Shown here piece after piece: positions 34,557-41,148 of a stretch of DNA of 62,231 bases (position 1 is its first letter; the number at the start of each line of letters is the position of its first letter). Location of the stretch: the IMG/VR virus record IMGVR_UViG_3300010885_005470, positions 1 through 62,231 of that record; one strand, 5' to 3'. A program made the position numbers and the translations under genes. Under the pieces are notes generated by a model. The model made no database searches. It had not been told where the DNA came from and saw only the letters and a program-made list of their open reading frames with translations. This DNA comes from a virus.

Positions 34557-35738
34557 TTAATCCTCCATATGAATTGATTGACCTACGCTTGGTATTGCCT
34601 TACAACCACCTACGATGCACCACAACACAGGGCTAGTCCAATGCCCACCCCAATCGTCACCTACATAACCATCTGTAAGCACGACCACACACTCGGGGAC
34701 AATGTTCTTATCTTTCAGATACTTAGTTATACAGCTTGGGCTTGTGCCACCACCACCCTTAACTTTAGTAGAAGTCATAAGCCTATCGCCCTCGCCCTGA
34801 CCATATACCTCATGCCCTGCAACCTCGCTATCCCAGTAAAGCAAGTCCACTAGCTCGGGATTCACATTGTTCATGATACCCACCACCTCGGACAGAAAAC
34901 GATTAACTGATTGCTGGTCAATAGAGCCTGATGTATCTACTGCTACAACTAACCTACCCATTGTTTCGCTGATGGTGCTAGGTAAATACAGGTCATGTTG
35001 CAACCACTTACGATTAGGTTTACGCCATGTAGAATCATCTTTACCTGCACAGGTAGCCGATACAAACTCACGCAACGCCTCACGCCAATCAACCTTAGCA
35101 CTCATCAAGTCAGTAAAGCATCGGTCTAGGTCACCGCCTACCTTACCCGCTAGGATTGCACCCTGACGAATAGCTTGGTCTATCTGCTTACCCAACTCTT
35201 GCTTTTCTTCCTCGGACATAGACTCGGCATCTTCCCAACCATGCTCGTCAAGACTACCGCCCTCGCCCCCCTCATCGTCATCATCGAGTAACGCAAATAC
35301 TTCTCCCGAGTTAAGCCCACGATACTTCTCGTCATATAGTCCGCACTTAGGTAGCTGAATAAATCCATTTGATTTCTTGCCTTCATCGACAATCTCCAAG
35401 TTAATAACATAATCACAAGCACGATTAGCCTTGCTAGCATTTTGTTTCCATAGATGTTTCCATGTAGCGATATGCCTATACATCTTGTGCTTGTTCTCGT
35501 GCAAGATAACTGCACGCAACTCGGGGTCTGACAACTTAGCGATAAAGTCACGACCATAAACTACATCACGCCCATTGGTATAAGCAGTCGGACATTTGCT
35601 TGGGTCTGACTCGACCCTAACGCTACCGACCATGAGCACACCGCTATATGCAACGAAAGCTGGTGTTTTCATTAAGTCAATATGACTGCGTTCAACACGC
35701 TGTTCCTGTGTAAGATTCTTTACTGTTGTTAAAGACAT
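34557..35738 (-). CDS. VWA-like protein with metallopeptidase-type N-terminus
   Basis: In this 393-residue protein, 'LHENKHKMYRH' at 79-89 gives an HExxH zinc motif, followed by 'KANRACDYVINLEI', as in the DUF2201-type N-terminal domain. An acidic linker follows, then a von Willebrand A domain with MIDAS 'VDTSGSID' at 267-274, 'GGGGTSP' and 'LTDGYVGD'. Such proteins pair with MoxR ATPases, here 9 bases upstream. The target is unknown; a chaperone-protease or chelatase-like role is inferred. Confidence 0.85.
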   Translation of the reverse strand: MSLTTVKNLTQEQRVERSHIDLMKTPAFVAYSGVLMVGSVRVESDPSKCPTAYTNGRDVVYGRDFIAKLSDPELRAVILHENKHKMYRHIATWKHLWKQNASKANRACDYVINLEIVDEGKKSNGFIQLPKCGLYDEKYRGLNSGEVFALLDDDDEGGEGGSLDEHGWEDAESMSEEEKQELGKQIDQAIRQGAILAGKVGGDLDRCFTDLMSAKVDWREALREFVSATCAGKDDSTWRKPNRKWLQHDLYLPSTISETMGRLVVAVDTSGSIDQQSVNRFLSEVVGIMNNVNPELVDLLYWDSEVAGHEVYGQGEGDRLMTSTKVKGGGGTSPSCITKYLKDKNIVPECVVVLTDGYVGDDWGGHWTSPVLWCIVGGCKAIPSVGQSIHMED

Positions 35739-35747
35739 ACATCCTCC

Positions 35748-36815
35748 TTATTGTGCAAACAAATAGTTATTAGCAGTAGCCCACTTCACAAACTCTGTGC
35801 TAGTACCTACAACCGATTTCTTTTGGGTTCTCATTACGCTAGTAGCGAACAAGCCCTGTGCTTCCTTGCTGATACGCCCCATATACTTAATCCACTTGTT
35901 GATGGTATCTTTCTCGACACGCTGAACTGCGGAATACACAAGCATACAAATCGCCGCTGGACTCTCGGGTATCTGCGCTTTCATTGGGTCAGCCATGATA
36001 GAGTCCCATGACGGCAAGTCAGAAGCGAGCTTAACTACATTGAGCATATCGTAACAAGCACGAGCACCAATAGTCCCCTTGATAGCACAACCAATAACAT
36101 CCTCAGGCATACCACGAGTTTTCTTGATGATGTTACTTGCCTTCTCTAACGAACGAGGAGTAACGAAAGCGGGTCTAGGTGTGCGAGGGTCATTGATATA
36201 CTCATTATCCTTGGGGTCTGTGTAGTCCTCGAATGATGCAAGCATCTGCGGAAACTCTTTGACTGTAAGGATAACCTCAGGTGCGATGTCAGCATCTAAC
36301 GCCCATTCAATCCACTCATCAGCCGATGGCTTACGAATCTTCACTACCGACACACGATTGCGACCATGTGGAGGAAGCAAGTCACCAATACCCTCGGAGG
36401 CTAGGTTAGTAGTGGCGAATATCTTAGAGCCTTGTGGAAACTCATATACACCCAATGCAAACTCCTGCATGATACGCAAGGAAGCATTGAACACCGCCTT
36501 ACCTACCTTACCAATCTCGTCAAGCATCACGATGACTGGCTTGCCAGTATGAAAGCCGAACTCCTCATTCGGGATAAAACTACATACATCTACGCCATTG
36601 ATGGTGCGAATCTTCGGGATAAGAAAATCACCGACATCCTTAGTAGTCATATCGACATAACAGATGTGGTGGTCAGGGTTCATCTTGGCTAACATCTTGA
36701 GCATTGATGACTTACCAATACCCATCTCGCCTTGAAACAATACTGTATCGTCATCACCGATACGATGAACTAACTCTGCACCTTCTTTAAGGCTGATTGA
36801 TTTATATAATTCCAT
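35748..36815 (-). CDS. MoxR-like AAA+ ATPase
   Basis: In this 355-residue protein, Walker A is 'GEMGIGKSS' at 29-37, Walker B 'VIVMLDEIGK' ending near 103, sensor 1 'ATTN' at 134-137 and an Arg-rich 'PPHGRNRVSVV' follows. This places it with MoxR/CobS-type ATPases that act on a VWA partner, encoded directly downstream. Its start is 30 bases downstream of palindrome b, so the pair may be switched as a unit. Confidence 0.9.
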   Translation of the reverse strand: MELYKSISLKEGAELVHRIGDDDTVLFQGEMGIGKSSMLKMLAKMNPDHHICYVDMTTKDVGDFLIPKIRTINGVDVCSFIPNEEFGFHTGKPVIVMLDEIGKVGKAVFNASLRIMQEFALGVYEFPQGSKIFATTNLASEGIGDLLPPHGRNRVSVVKIRKPSADEWIEWALDADIAPEVILTVKEFPQMLASFEDYTDPKDNEYINDPRTPRPAFVTPRSLEKASNIIKKTRGMPEDVIGCAIKGTIGARACYDMLNVVKLASDLPSWDSIMADPMKAQIPESPAAICMLVYSAVQRVEKDTINKWIKYMGRISKEAQGLFATSVMRTQKKSVVGTSTEFVKWATANNYLFAQ

Positions 36816-36844
36816 GATATTTACTACCTTTCTTTGTGGTTTGT

Positions 36845-36864
36845 ATTCGTTACAGGTAACGATT
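36845..36864 (-). promoter_or_regulatory. Palindrome b, CGTTAC-NN-GTAACG
   Basis: Second copy, between the DUF3150-like stop and the MoxR start. With copy a it shares extended flanks ('TTTGTATTCGTTACA' on the plus strand), so these two form a closer subgroup placed at the same distance from a start codon. Confidence 0.75.
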
Positions 36865-36867
36865 GGT

Positions 36868-37779
36868 TTAGATACTGAACTTCTTTAACATCTCATTTAC
36901 TGCATCTCTTGTATTGATACGCAAGCCCTCATCTTCTCGGAAGTCATCGGCATCACACCCGCCAAGTAGCCCCTCCAACTTTTTACGCATCGCTTCCATC
37001 TGCATATCTCCTGTTATGTTTAGGTGTTTAAGTAAGCCCGTTAATTCTTGGGCATTTTCGATAAGGCTATCTCTAAATATCTTTTTGGTTTCGCCCTCCT
37101 CATAATCAAATCGTTCGGACATCTTGGACAAGGCATCGTGCAATCTCTCCCATACATCTTTCATTGATGCTTCGATACGGGATTTATACGCTGACTGATA
37201 CTGCTCACGCAATTCGGACATACCCGCATTACCAATATCAACCCTGAAATCGCCCGCTTCAGGAACAGGGCTGAATGTATAGTGCAAGCCAAATTTACTT
37301 TGTATCTTTTCTACAACAGGGTAATCTTCCCTGTTAAATAGGTCGCCTAGCTGAAAAGCTGCTTTAGAAACAAGGACATCGTATTCAGCTAAAAATTCTG
37401 TAACCTTATCGCTAAACATCTTTTCGTATTCTGCGAGTTTGGCTTTGTAGTCAAAGAATAAAGTAGATGGCAACAACCGAGTCCCCGCATCTGACCAAGG
37501 CGATGTTTGGGAATAGCTCCAGTTACGGATGGCTGATGACAGTTTGCCTATCTCCGCAAGTTTCTCCGAGCCCGCTAACAGATTCTTGTGGTAATTACCC
37601 GCCTTGCCTTTGGTATTCTTACTTGCATCTACCTCGGCACTAACAGTCTTATCTAGCTTGCGACCAGTCCATACTGACAAGGACAAATCTACTAGCATGG
37701 CACTACTACTGATTTTTGAGTAAGCATAGTCTTGTGTGTCTAGAACTAACTCGATTTGGTTTGGGTGTGCTTGAATCAT
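36868..37779 (-). CDS. DUF3150-like protein
   Basis: The 303 residues are mainly helical, with 'VWTGRKLDKTVSAEVD', 'RNWSYSQTSPWSDAGTRLLP' and 'FREDEGLRINTRDAVNEML'. I associate this with DUF3150, a family found beside MoxR and VWA genes in phages. The start at 37779 has GAAAGG 6 bases upstream; a reading frame continuing 49 codons further upstream would cross palindrome c and its promoter and is rejected. Confidence 0.7.
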   Translation of the reverse strand: MIQAHPNQIELVLDTQDYAYSKISSSAMLVDLSLSVWTGRKLDKTVSAEVDASKNTKGKAGNYHKNLLAGSEKLAEIGKLSSAIRNWSYSQTSPWSDAGTRLLPSTLFFDYKAKLAEYEKMFSDKVTEFLAEYDVLVSKAAFQLGDLFNREDYPVVEKIQSKFGLHYTFSPVPEAGDFRVDIGNAGMSELREQYQSAYKSRIEASMKDVWERLHDALSKMSERFDYEEGETKKIFRDSLIENAQELTGLLKHLNITGDMQMEAMRKKLEGLLGGCDADDFREDEGLRINTRDAVNEMLKKFSI

Positions 37780-37815
37780 GGTGAACCTTTCAAATAAAAT
37801 AAAAAGAAAAAAGGT

Positions 37816-37835
37816 AATCGTTACCAGTAACGAAT
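37816..37835 (+). promoter_or_regulatory. Palindrome c within a hairpin followed by T-tract
   Basis: Third copy. Here the arms extend to a 12-base inverted repeat with one mismatch (37813-37838 including flanks). On the minus strand it is followed by TTTTTTCTTTTTATTTT. It lies downstream of the promoter at 37864 and before the DUF3150-like gene, so it could act as an attenuator/terminator as well as a protein-binding site. Confidence 0.7.
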
Positions 37836-37863
37836 ACCCCTGAACAACTACAACTAATACTAT

Positions 37864-37892
37864 ATTATAACAGCTTATAGACTCCAATGCAA
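37864..37892 (-). promoter_or_regulatory. Sigma70-like promoter for DUF3150-MoxR-VWA unit
   Basis: On the minus strand TTGCAT, 17 bases, then a perfect TATAAT. The expected start of transcription is near 37857, which puts palindrome c at about +25 to +40 and the DUF3150-like start codon at about +79. Confidence 0.7.
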
Positions 37893-38068
37893 GCCATCGT
37901 AAATACTCCGACCCACAATGCACCAATCAACGCACCGCCTATAAATTCCAGCGTTAGTTTGGCATCACTCTTAAATGTCTGAATTGCACAGGCATACTTA
38001 GCATCACGCAATGATTCGCTTAATGTTCGTGCTACTGGCTGTAAGTTTTTTTCCATTGGTGTTCTCAT
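37865..38068 (-). CDS. Single-pass membrane protein (67 residues)
   Basis: It begins 'MRTPMEKNLQPVARTLSESL'. The C-terminal 26 residues 'FIGGALIGALWVGVFTMACI' onward form a membrane helix. GGGAG lies 7 bases before the ATG at 38068. Its last codons overlap the promoter at 37864, the end of the upstream operon. Function unknown. Confidence 0.6.
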   Translation of the reverse strand: MRTPMEKNLQPVARTLSESLRDAKYACAIQTFKSDAKLTLEFIGGALIGALWVGVFTMACIGVYKLL

Positions 38069-38069
38069 T

Positions 38070-38210
38070 TCATTTCTCCCAAAGATGTTTTGGTGCGGTG
38101 ACAAGACTAGGGATTACCCGCATATCGTCAATCCTATGTTGTTGCGGGTGTGGTGCTGGCTTGTATAGCTTGTCTGTAAACACAGGCACAGTTGCTTTAG
38201 TTTTCTTCAT
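38070..38210 (-). CDS. Microprotein (46 residues)
   Basis: The product starts 'MKKTKATVPVFTDKLYKPAP' and is basic and Pro-rich. It is joined to the previous gene by ATGA and ends one base before the next start. Function unknown. Confidence 0.55.
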   Translation of the reverse strand: MKKTKATVPVFTDKLYKPAPHPQQHRIDDMRVIPSLVTAPKHLWEK

Positions 38211-38446
38211 TTGATTCTCCCAATGTAGTTGCGGTTAATAAAATCTTCATACGACTCGTCATACTTCCTTACTCTTAGATACTCTCCAAACATATAGTGC
38301 AACGGATTGCGCTCCGTTACCAAGTCCACCTTCTCTTGCCTTGTGGCTAAGGTTTTGATTAGCGTGGTAATACTGTTCTCATTAACCTTAGCGTTTTCTT
38401 TTACAGTCATACGCTTGCGGTCATCTTTTAGTATATGAATACTCAT
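38207..38446 (-). CDS. Hypothetical basic protein (79 residues)
   Basis: It contains 'NENSITTLIKTLATRQEKVD' and 'YDESYEDFINRNYIGRIK'. Four-base overlaps on both sides. Function unknown. Confidence 0.55.
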   Translation of the reverse strand: MSIHILKDDRKRMTVKENAKVNENSITTLIKTLATRQEKVDLVTERNPLHYMFGEYLRVRKYDESYEDFINRNYIGRIK

Positions 38447-38589
38447 TTTGATTCCTTATGGGCTGGTGATTTTATTCCGAGTCGTTTGTGCATTGCATAC
38501 ACTCGCTTGACGAAATCGACATATTGTTTTTCGGTTTTAGGTGTCCAAGGCACTAGCTTTTTGCTTGGGTCAAATATATACGGGTTCAT
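38443..38589 (-). CDS. Microprotein (48 residues)
   Basis: The product starts 'MNPYIFDPSKKLVPWTPKTE' and is basic. ATGA overlaps at both ends support it. Function unknown. Confidence 0.55.
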   Translation of the reverse strand: MNPYIFDPSKKLVPWTPKTEKQYVDFVKRVYAMHKRLGIKSPAHKESK

Positions 38590-38732
38590 TTCGATTCTTC
38601 CTTTAATTTATACTGCTCCACAATATGTTCTAAAATGCCTGACCTTGCACCACCATGCCATTGCAAATCTAAGATAGCATCTTCAATTTCTAGTATGTCT
38701 TGTTTAGTTAGGGTTACTTGTATTGTTATCAT
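38586..38732 (-). CDS. Microprotein (48 residues)
   Basis: The product starts 'MITIQVTLTKQDILEIEDAI', a strand followed by helices. It is joined to its neighbours by 4-base overlaps. Function unknown. Confidence 0.55.
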   Translation of the reverse strand: MITIQVTLTKQDILEIEDAILDLQWHGGARSGILEHIVEQYKLKEESK

Positions 38733-38854
38733 TTTGATTCCTTTACATAGCAAGCTAAACCTTGCTCGTTGCGATACTCATGCCCAAACTCATCAAGCAC
38801 TTTCCCATTTTCATCAACAGTTAAACCTCGTTCTAATACCTCATCTATACTCAC
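38729..38854 (-). CDS. Microprotein, GTG start (41 residues)
   Basis: An ATG start at 38944 would overlap the zinc-ribbon gene by 94 bases. A GTG at 38854 instead gives a GTGA overlap with that gene's stop, the same coupling used throughout this operon. The product contains 'SIDEVLERGLTVDENGKVLD'. Function unknown. Confidence 0.5.
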   Translation of the reverse strand: MSIDEVLERGLTVDENGKVLDEFGHEYRNEQGLACYVKESK

Positions 38855-39051
38855 TTTACTATCCCGCCTTTCTGATTGACGCCGATTAAGTCGGCTTGGT
38901 TTGTCACCAGCATATAGTTCGACTTGTGCATAGGCACAACGCAACGAACCACTCGATTGGCAATCTCGTCACCACAAGGCAAACATACCTTATAGCCCAA
39001 GTCCCAACGCTTCTTTGCTACCTTATCATCACACTTTCTGCATCGCATCAT
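38851..39051 (-). CDS. Zinc-ribbon protein (66 residues)
   Basis: 'MRCRKCDDKVAKKRWDLGYK' then 'VCLPCGDE' gives two CxxC pairs, and 'VPMHKSNYMLVTN' follows. This is a familiar small phage early protein with a zinc ribbon; function not established. GGAGG lies 7 bases before the first ATG. Confidence 0.7.
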   Translation of the reverse strand: MMRCRKCDDKVAKKRWDLGYKVCLPCGDEIANRVVRCVVPMHKSNYMLVTNQADLIGVNQKGGIVK

Positions 39052-39136
39052 CTATTAACCTCCATATAAAGTTACCTACACAAATACCCGCCAAGAATGA
39101 CATGACGTGCCAAAACCAATACTCAAACTTATCCAT
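39029..39136 (-). CDS. Membrane microprotein (35 residues)
   Basis: The product is 'MDKFEYWFWHVMSFLAGICV' followed by 'GNFIWRLIDDAMQKV', with one likely membrane helix. It overlaps the previous gene by eight bases and the zinc-ribbon gene by 23. Function unknown. Confidence 0.5.
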   Translation of the reverse strand: MDKFEYWFWHVMSFLAGICVGNFIWRLIDDAMQKV

Positions 39137-39308
39137 CTTTTTCTCCTTGTAGTGCAGTTAATTTTGCTTTAGCGATTGTTATCGTGGTGTATGCTTGGGC
39201 TAAGTCAGGGGACACCCCCGCAATACCTAAGTTATCTAGCTTTTTCTCCATATTTGCAATGATGTTTAACAGCTCGGTGATGCGTTCACCCTTGTAATGT
39301 GTTGCCAT
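39129..39308 (-). CDS. Small helical protein (59 residues), first gene of an operon
   Basis: It starts 'MATHYKGERITELLNIIANM', a coiled coil followed by 'DLAQAYTTITIAKAKLTAL'. AAGGAG lies 5 bases before the ATG. It is the first gene downstream of palindrome d and of the 500-base non-coding stretch, so it opens the operon running to about 37865. Confidence 0.6.
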   Translation of the reverse strand: MATHYKGERITELLNIIANMEKKLDNLGIAGVSPDLAQAYTTITIAKAKLTALQGEKDG

Positions 39309-39336
39309 GTGTTCTCCTTAATAAACTCAGTTAGGC

Positions 39337-39356
39337 ACTCGTTACCTGTAACGAAT
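39337..39356 (+). promoter_or_regulatory. Palindrome d, CGTTAC-CT-GTAACG
   Basis: Fourth copy, 32 bases upstream of the start codon of 39129-39308 and downstream of a possible promoter at 39377. Flanks ACT and AAT on the plus strand. Confidence 0.75.
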
Positions 39357-39376
39357 AGCAAGTGCCTTGTGAATCT

Positions 39377-39406
39377 ACTATATGCTGGGTTATTAAATTA
39401 TTTCGA
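39377..39406 (-). promoter_or_regulatory. Possible weak promoter upstream of palindrome d
   Basis: Minus strand TCGAAA, 18 bases, TATAGT. Only the -10 is good. If used, transcription would start near 39370 and palindrome d would lie at about +17 to +30. Confidence 0.35.
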
Positions 39407-39792
39407 CCTCTGCTATTTTCTCGCAGTCCTGTTCGGGGTTAAGGTCAGGGCAGTAAATATATAAGTGGCATAAAGATACGAGGCGATGGTGCATAGCGCA
39501 TCACATCAACCTGAAAAAATCTCCATATATAAATACTGCGTAGGGCTACTGTTCGGTTTTCGTAGTTTTAGTTTGTTGGCTCTAACACGCTTGCTGTTTT
39601 TATGGCGACTCGCAGTTTTGAGTCTTTCTCGTGCTTCTTACTTGTAGTGGTCTGTTATCCCACAGCCTTAGCTTGGAAACTACTGCAACCTATGCCTACC
39701 CTACACCTAGTGCATTGTTACTAGGCATTTTGCAAATTGTAAAAGAGGAGTGGCTAATTGTGTCGGGGAGGGTACTGTTACTTTCAGGATGC

Positions 39793-39812
39793 AATCGTTA
39801 CTTGTAACGAAT
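39793..39812 (+). promoter_or_regulatory. Palindrome e, CGTTAC-TT-GTAACG
   Basis: Fifth copy, about 40 bases downstream of the -10 of the strong promoter at 39851, so within the transcribed leader. This position fits a roadblock or stoperator better than classical promoter occlusion. Confidence 0.75.
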
Positions 39813-39850
39813 ACCCTAGCCCTATACATACTTCTACCACTTATAACTAC

Positions 39851-39879
39851 ATTATACTCTCTTATACTATGTTTGTCAA
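39851..39879 (-). promoter_or_regulatory. Consensus sigma70 promoter (leftward)
   Basis: Minus strand TTGACA, 17 bases, TATAAT: a perfect match to both consensus hexamers at ideal spacing. Start expected near 39844. The spacer is almost the same as in the promoter at 41766 (24 of 29 positions identical overall), so they form a promoter family. It should be a strong early promoter. Confidence 0.85.
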
Positions 39880-40182
39880 GTCATCTTTTGGTGTGCGCTT
39901 ATAGGTTTTCTGGCTAGGTCTTATCAGCAAGCGACCCCTGTTGCCTACCCTGTATCTCGCTTCTACTGTTTTTACTTGTAAGTTATATTTCTCCGCAATT
40001 TCTTTGAGTGACAGACATACCCCCTCAATCTCTATTCGCATCGGCTCACGCTTTGGCTTGGCTGGTTTAGATGGCTTAGTTTCTTTGAGTTTTATATCAG
40101 GCAGTTTCACCACTATGCGCTTTGGTTTACGCTTTAATTGGTTGCGTAGTTCTTTGATTGCTTTGATGATGTTGAGTTCCAT
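39862..40182 (-). CDS. HTH DNA-binding protein
   Basis: This 106-residue protein has a Lys/Pro-rich N-terminal half and a C-terminal 'SLKEIAEKYNLQVKTVEARY' segment with a classic helix-turn-helix pattern. The start at 40182 has GGGG 6 bases upstream; an ATG four codons earlier lies too close to its SD. It is encoded directly after the ribbon-helix-helix gene, between palindromes e and f, so both are candidates for the protein that reads those sites (inference). Confidence 0.65.
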   Translation of the reverse strand: MELNIIKAIKELRNQLKRKPKRIVVKLPDIKLKETKPSKPAKPKREPMRIEIEGVCLSLKEIAEKYNLQVKTVEARYRVGNRGRLLIRPSQKTYKRTPKDDLTNIV

Positions 40183-40184
40183 GA

Positions 40185-40478
40185 TTAACCCCATGCCTCG
40201 TTATAGTCATCTTCTATTTTCTTACGCTGTGCAGGGGACATGGCTTGGAGCTCTTGGTCGTATGCACTTAATACTTTGCCCCTTGCTTGGGGTTGTGGTG
40301 TGCTACCTAATAATGCGTTGGGTGCTTCGTCAATAAGATACTGTGCAAGGACATTTCTAGCCATTGTTGAAACCCCCATGTATTTGGACTGGGCTAGGGC
40401 ATTTAGTTGGTCAAGCAGTTTTTTGGGTAGGCGAATTGCGAGGATTTCCTCGTTTTTTGGCTTATTTGTGTTAGACAT
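40185..40478 (-). CDS. Ribbon-helix-helix (CopG/Arc-type) regulator
   Basis: In this 97-residue protein, residues 10-50 'EEILAIRLPKKLLDQLNALA' and 'GVSTMARNVLAQYL' form the strand-helix-helix of CopG/MetJ-type repressors, which bind palindromic operators as dimers. The C-terminal 45 residues are a polar tail. Palindrome f lies 104 bases upstream of its start, fitting autoregulation. AGGA lies about 7 bases before the ATG. Confidence 0.75.
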   Translation of the reverse strand: MSNTNKPKNEEILAIRLPKKLLDQLNALAQSKYMGVSTMARNVLAQYLIDEAPNALLGSTPQPQARGKVLSAYDQELQAMSPAQRKKIEDDYNEAWG

Positions 40479-40581
40479 TGTATATCCTATGTTAGTTAAA
40501 AAGAGTAACGAGATGATGTGTTTCGTTGGTATAGAGTATACACGATGTTATACAGGTTTTGGGTAGTTTTTTGATTGGTGC

Positions 40582-40601
40582 AATCGTTACGGGTAACGAA
40601 T
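40582..40601 (+). promoter_or_regulatory. Palindrome f, CGTTAC-GG-GTAACG
   Basis: Sixth copy, upstream of the ribbon-helix-helix gene. A TATACT element near 40539 could be the -10 of a promoter for that gene, but no good -35 was found. Confidence 0.75.
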
Positions 40602-41066
40602 AGGGTTGGTGTCATACAATGTAATACATAGAAATGCAGGGAAATGGGCTTAAAAGTGTTAATCCGAATATGTTCGCTATAAGTGCGTAATTAGCACAAC
40701 TTCCTTGTATTTGCATATACTTTTCCAGAGGCTATCGCCCTGCGAGCCTTACTGGGCGGTATTTAGACAATTATCCAGCTCCGAGAGAGAAAAAGTAAGC
40801 GTGGACAAAAGCAAGAAAAAAGATGTATATACAAAGTAATACACTCAAAACTAAAACACTCTATATATATTTCTATTATTATTAGATAATTAGGATAAAT
40901 ACAAAAAAAGTCAATAAGTATATGGCTTGCGTGTCACCCCCCTTGCTGGATAAATATACGCAAATTGTGCAAATTATGCAAATATACTAAGTTACACTAA
41001 GTCACATCTTCTTGACTTCTCCGCTTCTCCCCTGCTCGGCACTCCTCTCCCCTACCGATGATGACA

Positions 41067-41083
41067 GACATGATAGTCATGTC
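41067..41083. repeat. Perfect inverted repeat GACATGA-TAG-TCATGTC
   Basis: Seven-base arms around a 3-base centre, followed on the plus strand by eight A. It is unrelated in sequence to the eight-copy palindrome and could be a second operator. Confidence 0.55.
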
Positions 41084-41098
41084 AAAAAAAATGGGCGT

Positions 41099-41127
41099 AA
41101 AAAAACCCCACCTGATTCGGTGGGGTT
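41099..41127 (-). terminator. Terminator after 41147-41710
   Basis: Minus strand: a 9-bp stem AACCCCACC/GGTGGGGTT with a 6-base loop, then a run of T (41103-41099). It lies about 20 bases past the stop codon, so the single gene is insulated from the genes further left. Confidence 0.9.
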
Positions 41128-41128
41128 G

Positions 41129-41148
41129 ATTCGTTACTGGTAACGATT
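41129..41148 (-). promoter_or_regulatory. Palindrome g, CGTTAC-TG-GTAACG
   Basis: Seventh copy, squeezed between the stop codon of 41147-41710 and its terminator. A site at the 3' end of a transcription unit cannot control its own initiation, which again suggests a stoperator, RNA or other architectural role. Confidence 0.75.

Larger units (their letters stand above)
39354..39861. other. 508-base gene-free leader region
   Basis: No credible gene on either strand. It contains a possible promoter (39377), palindrome e, and the start of the strong leftward promoter at 39851. A long untranslated leader of about 500 bases would result from that promoter, so a structured RNA or small RNA is possible. 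I saw no clear hairpin-plus-T terminator. Confidence 0.5.
40479..41103. other. Gene-free, AT-rich region; candidate origin or control region
   Basis: About 600 bases without a credible gene. It holds palindrome f, an AT-rich stretch around 40800-40990 with GCAAATT-type direct repeats near 40970-40990, and the inverted repeat at 41067. AT-rich DNA with short direct repeats between early and late arms would suit a replication origin, but nothing here proves it. Confidence 0.4.

Noticed and set aside
37780-37926. N-terminal extension of the DUF3150-like protein
   Set aside because: It would cover the promoter's -10, palindrome c and the T-tract; the start at 37779 has a proper SD.
38855-38944. 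ATG start for the gene ending at 38729
   Set aside because: It would overlap the zinc-ribbon gene by 94 bases; a GTG with GTGA overlap fits the operon style.
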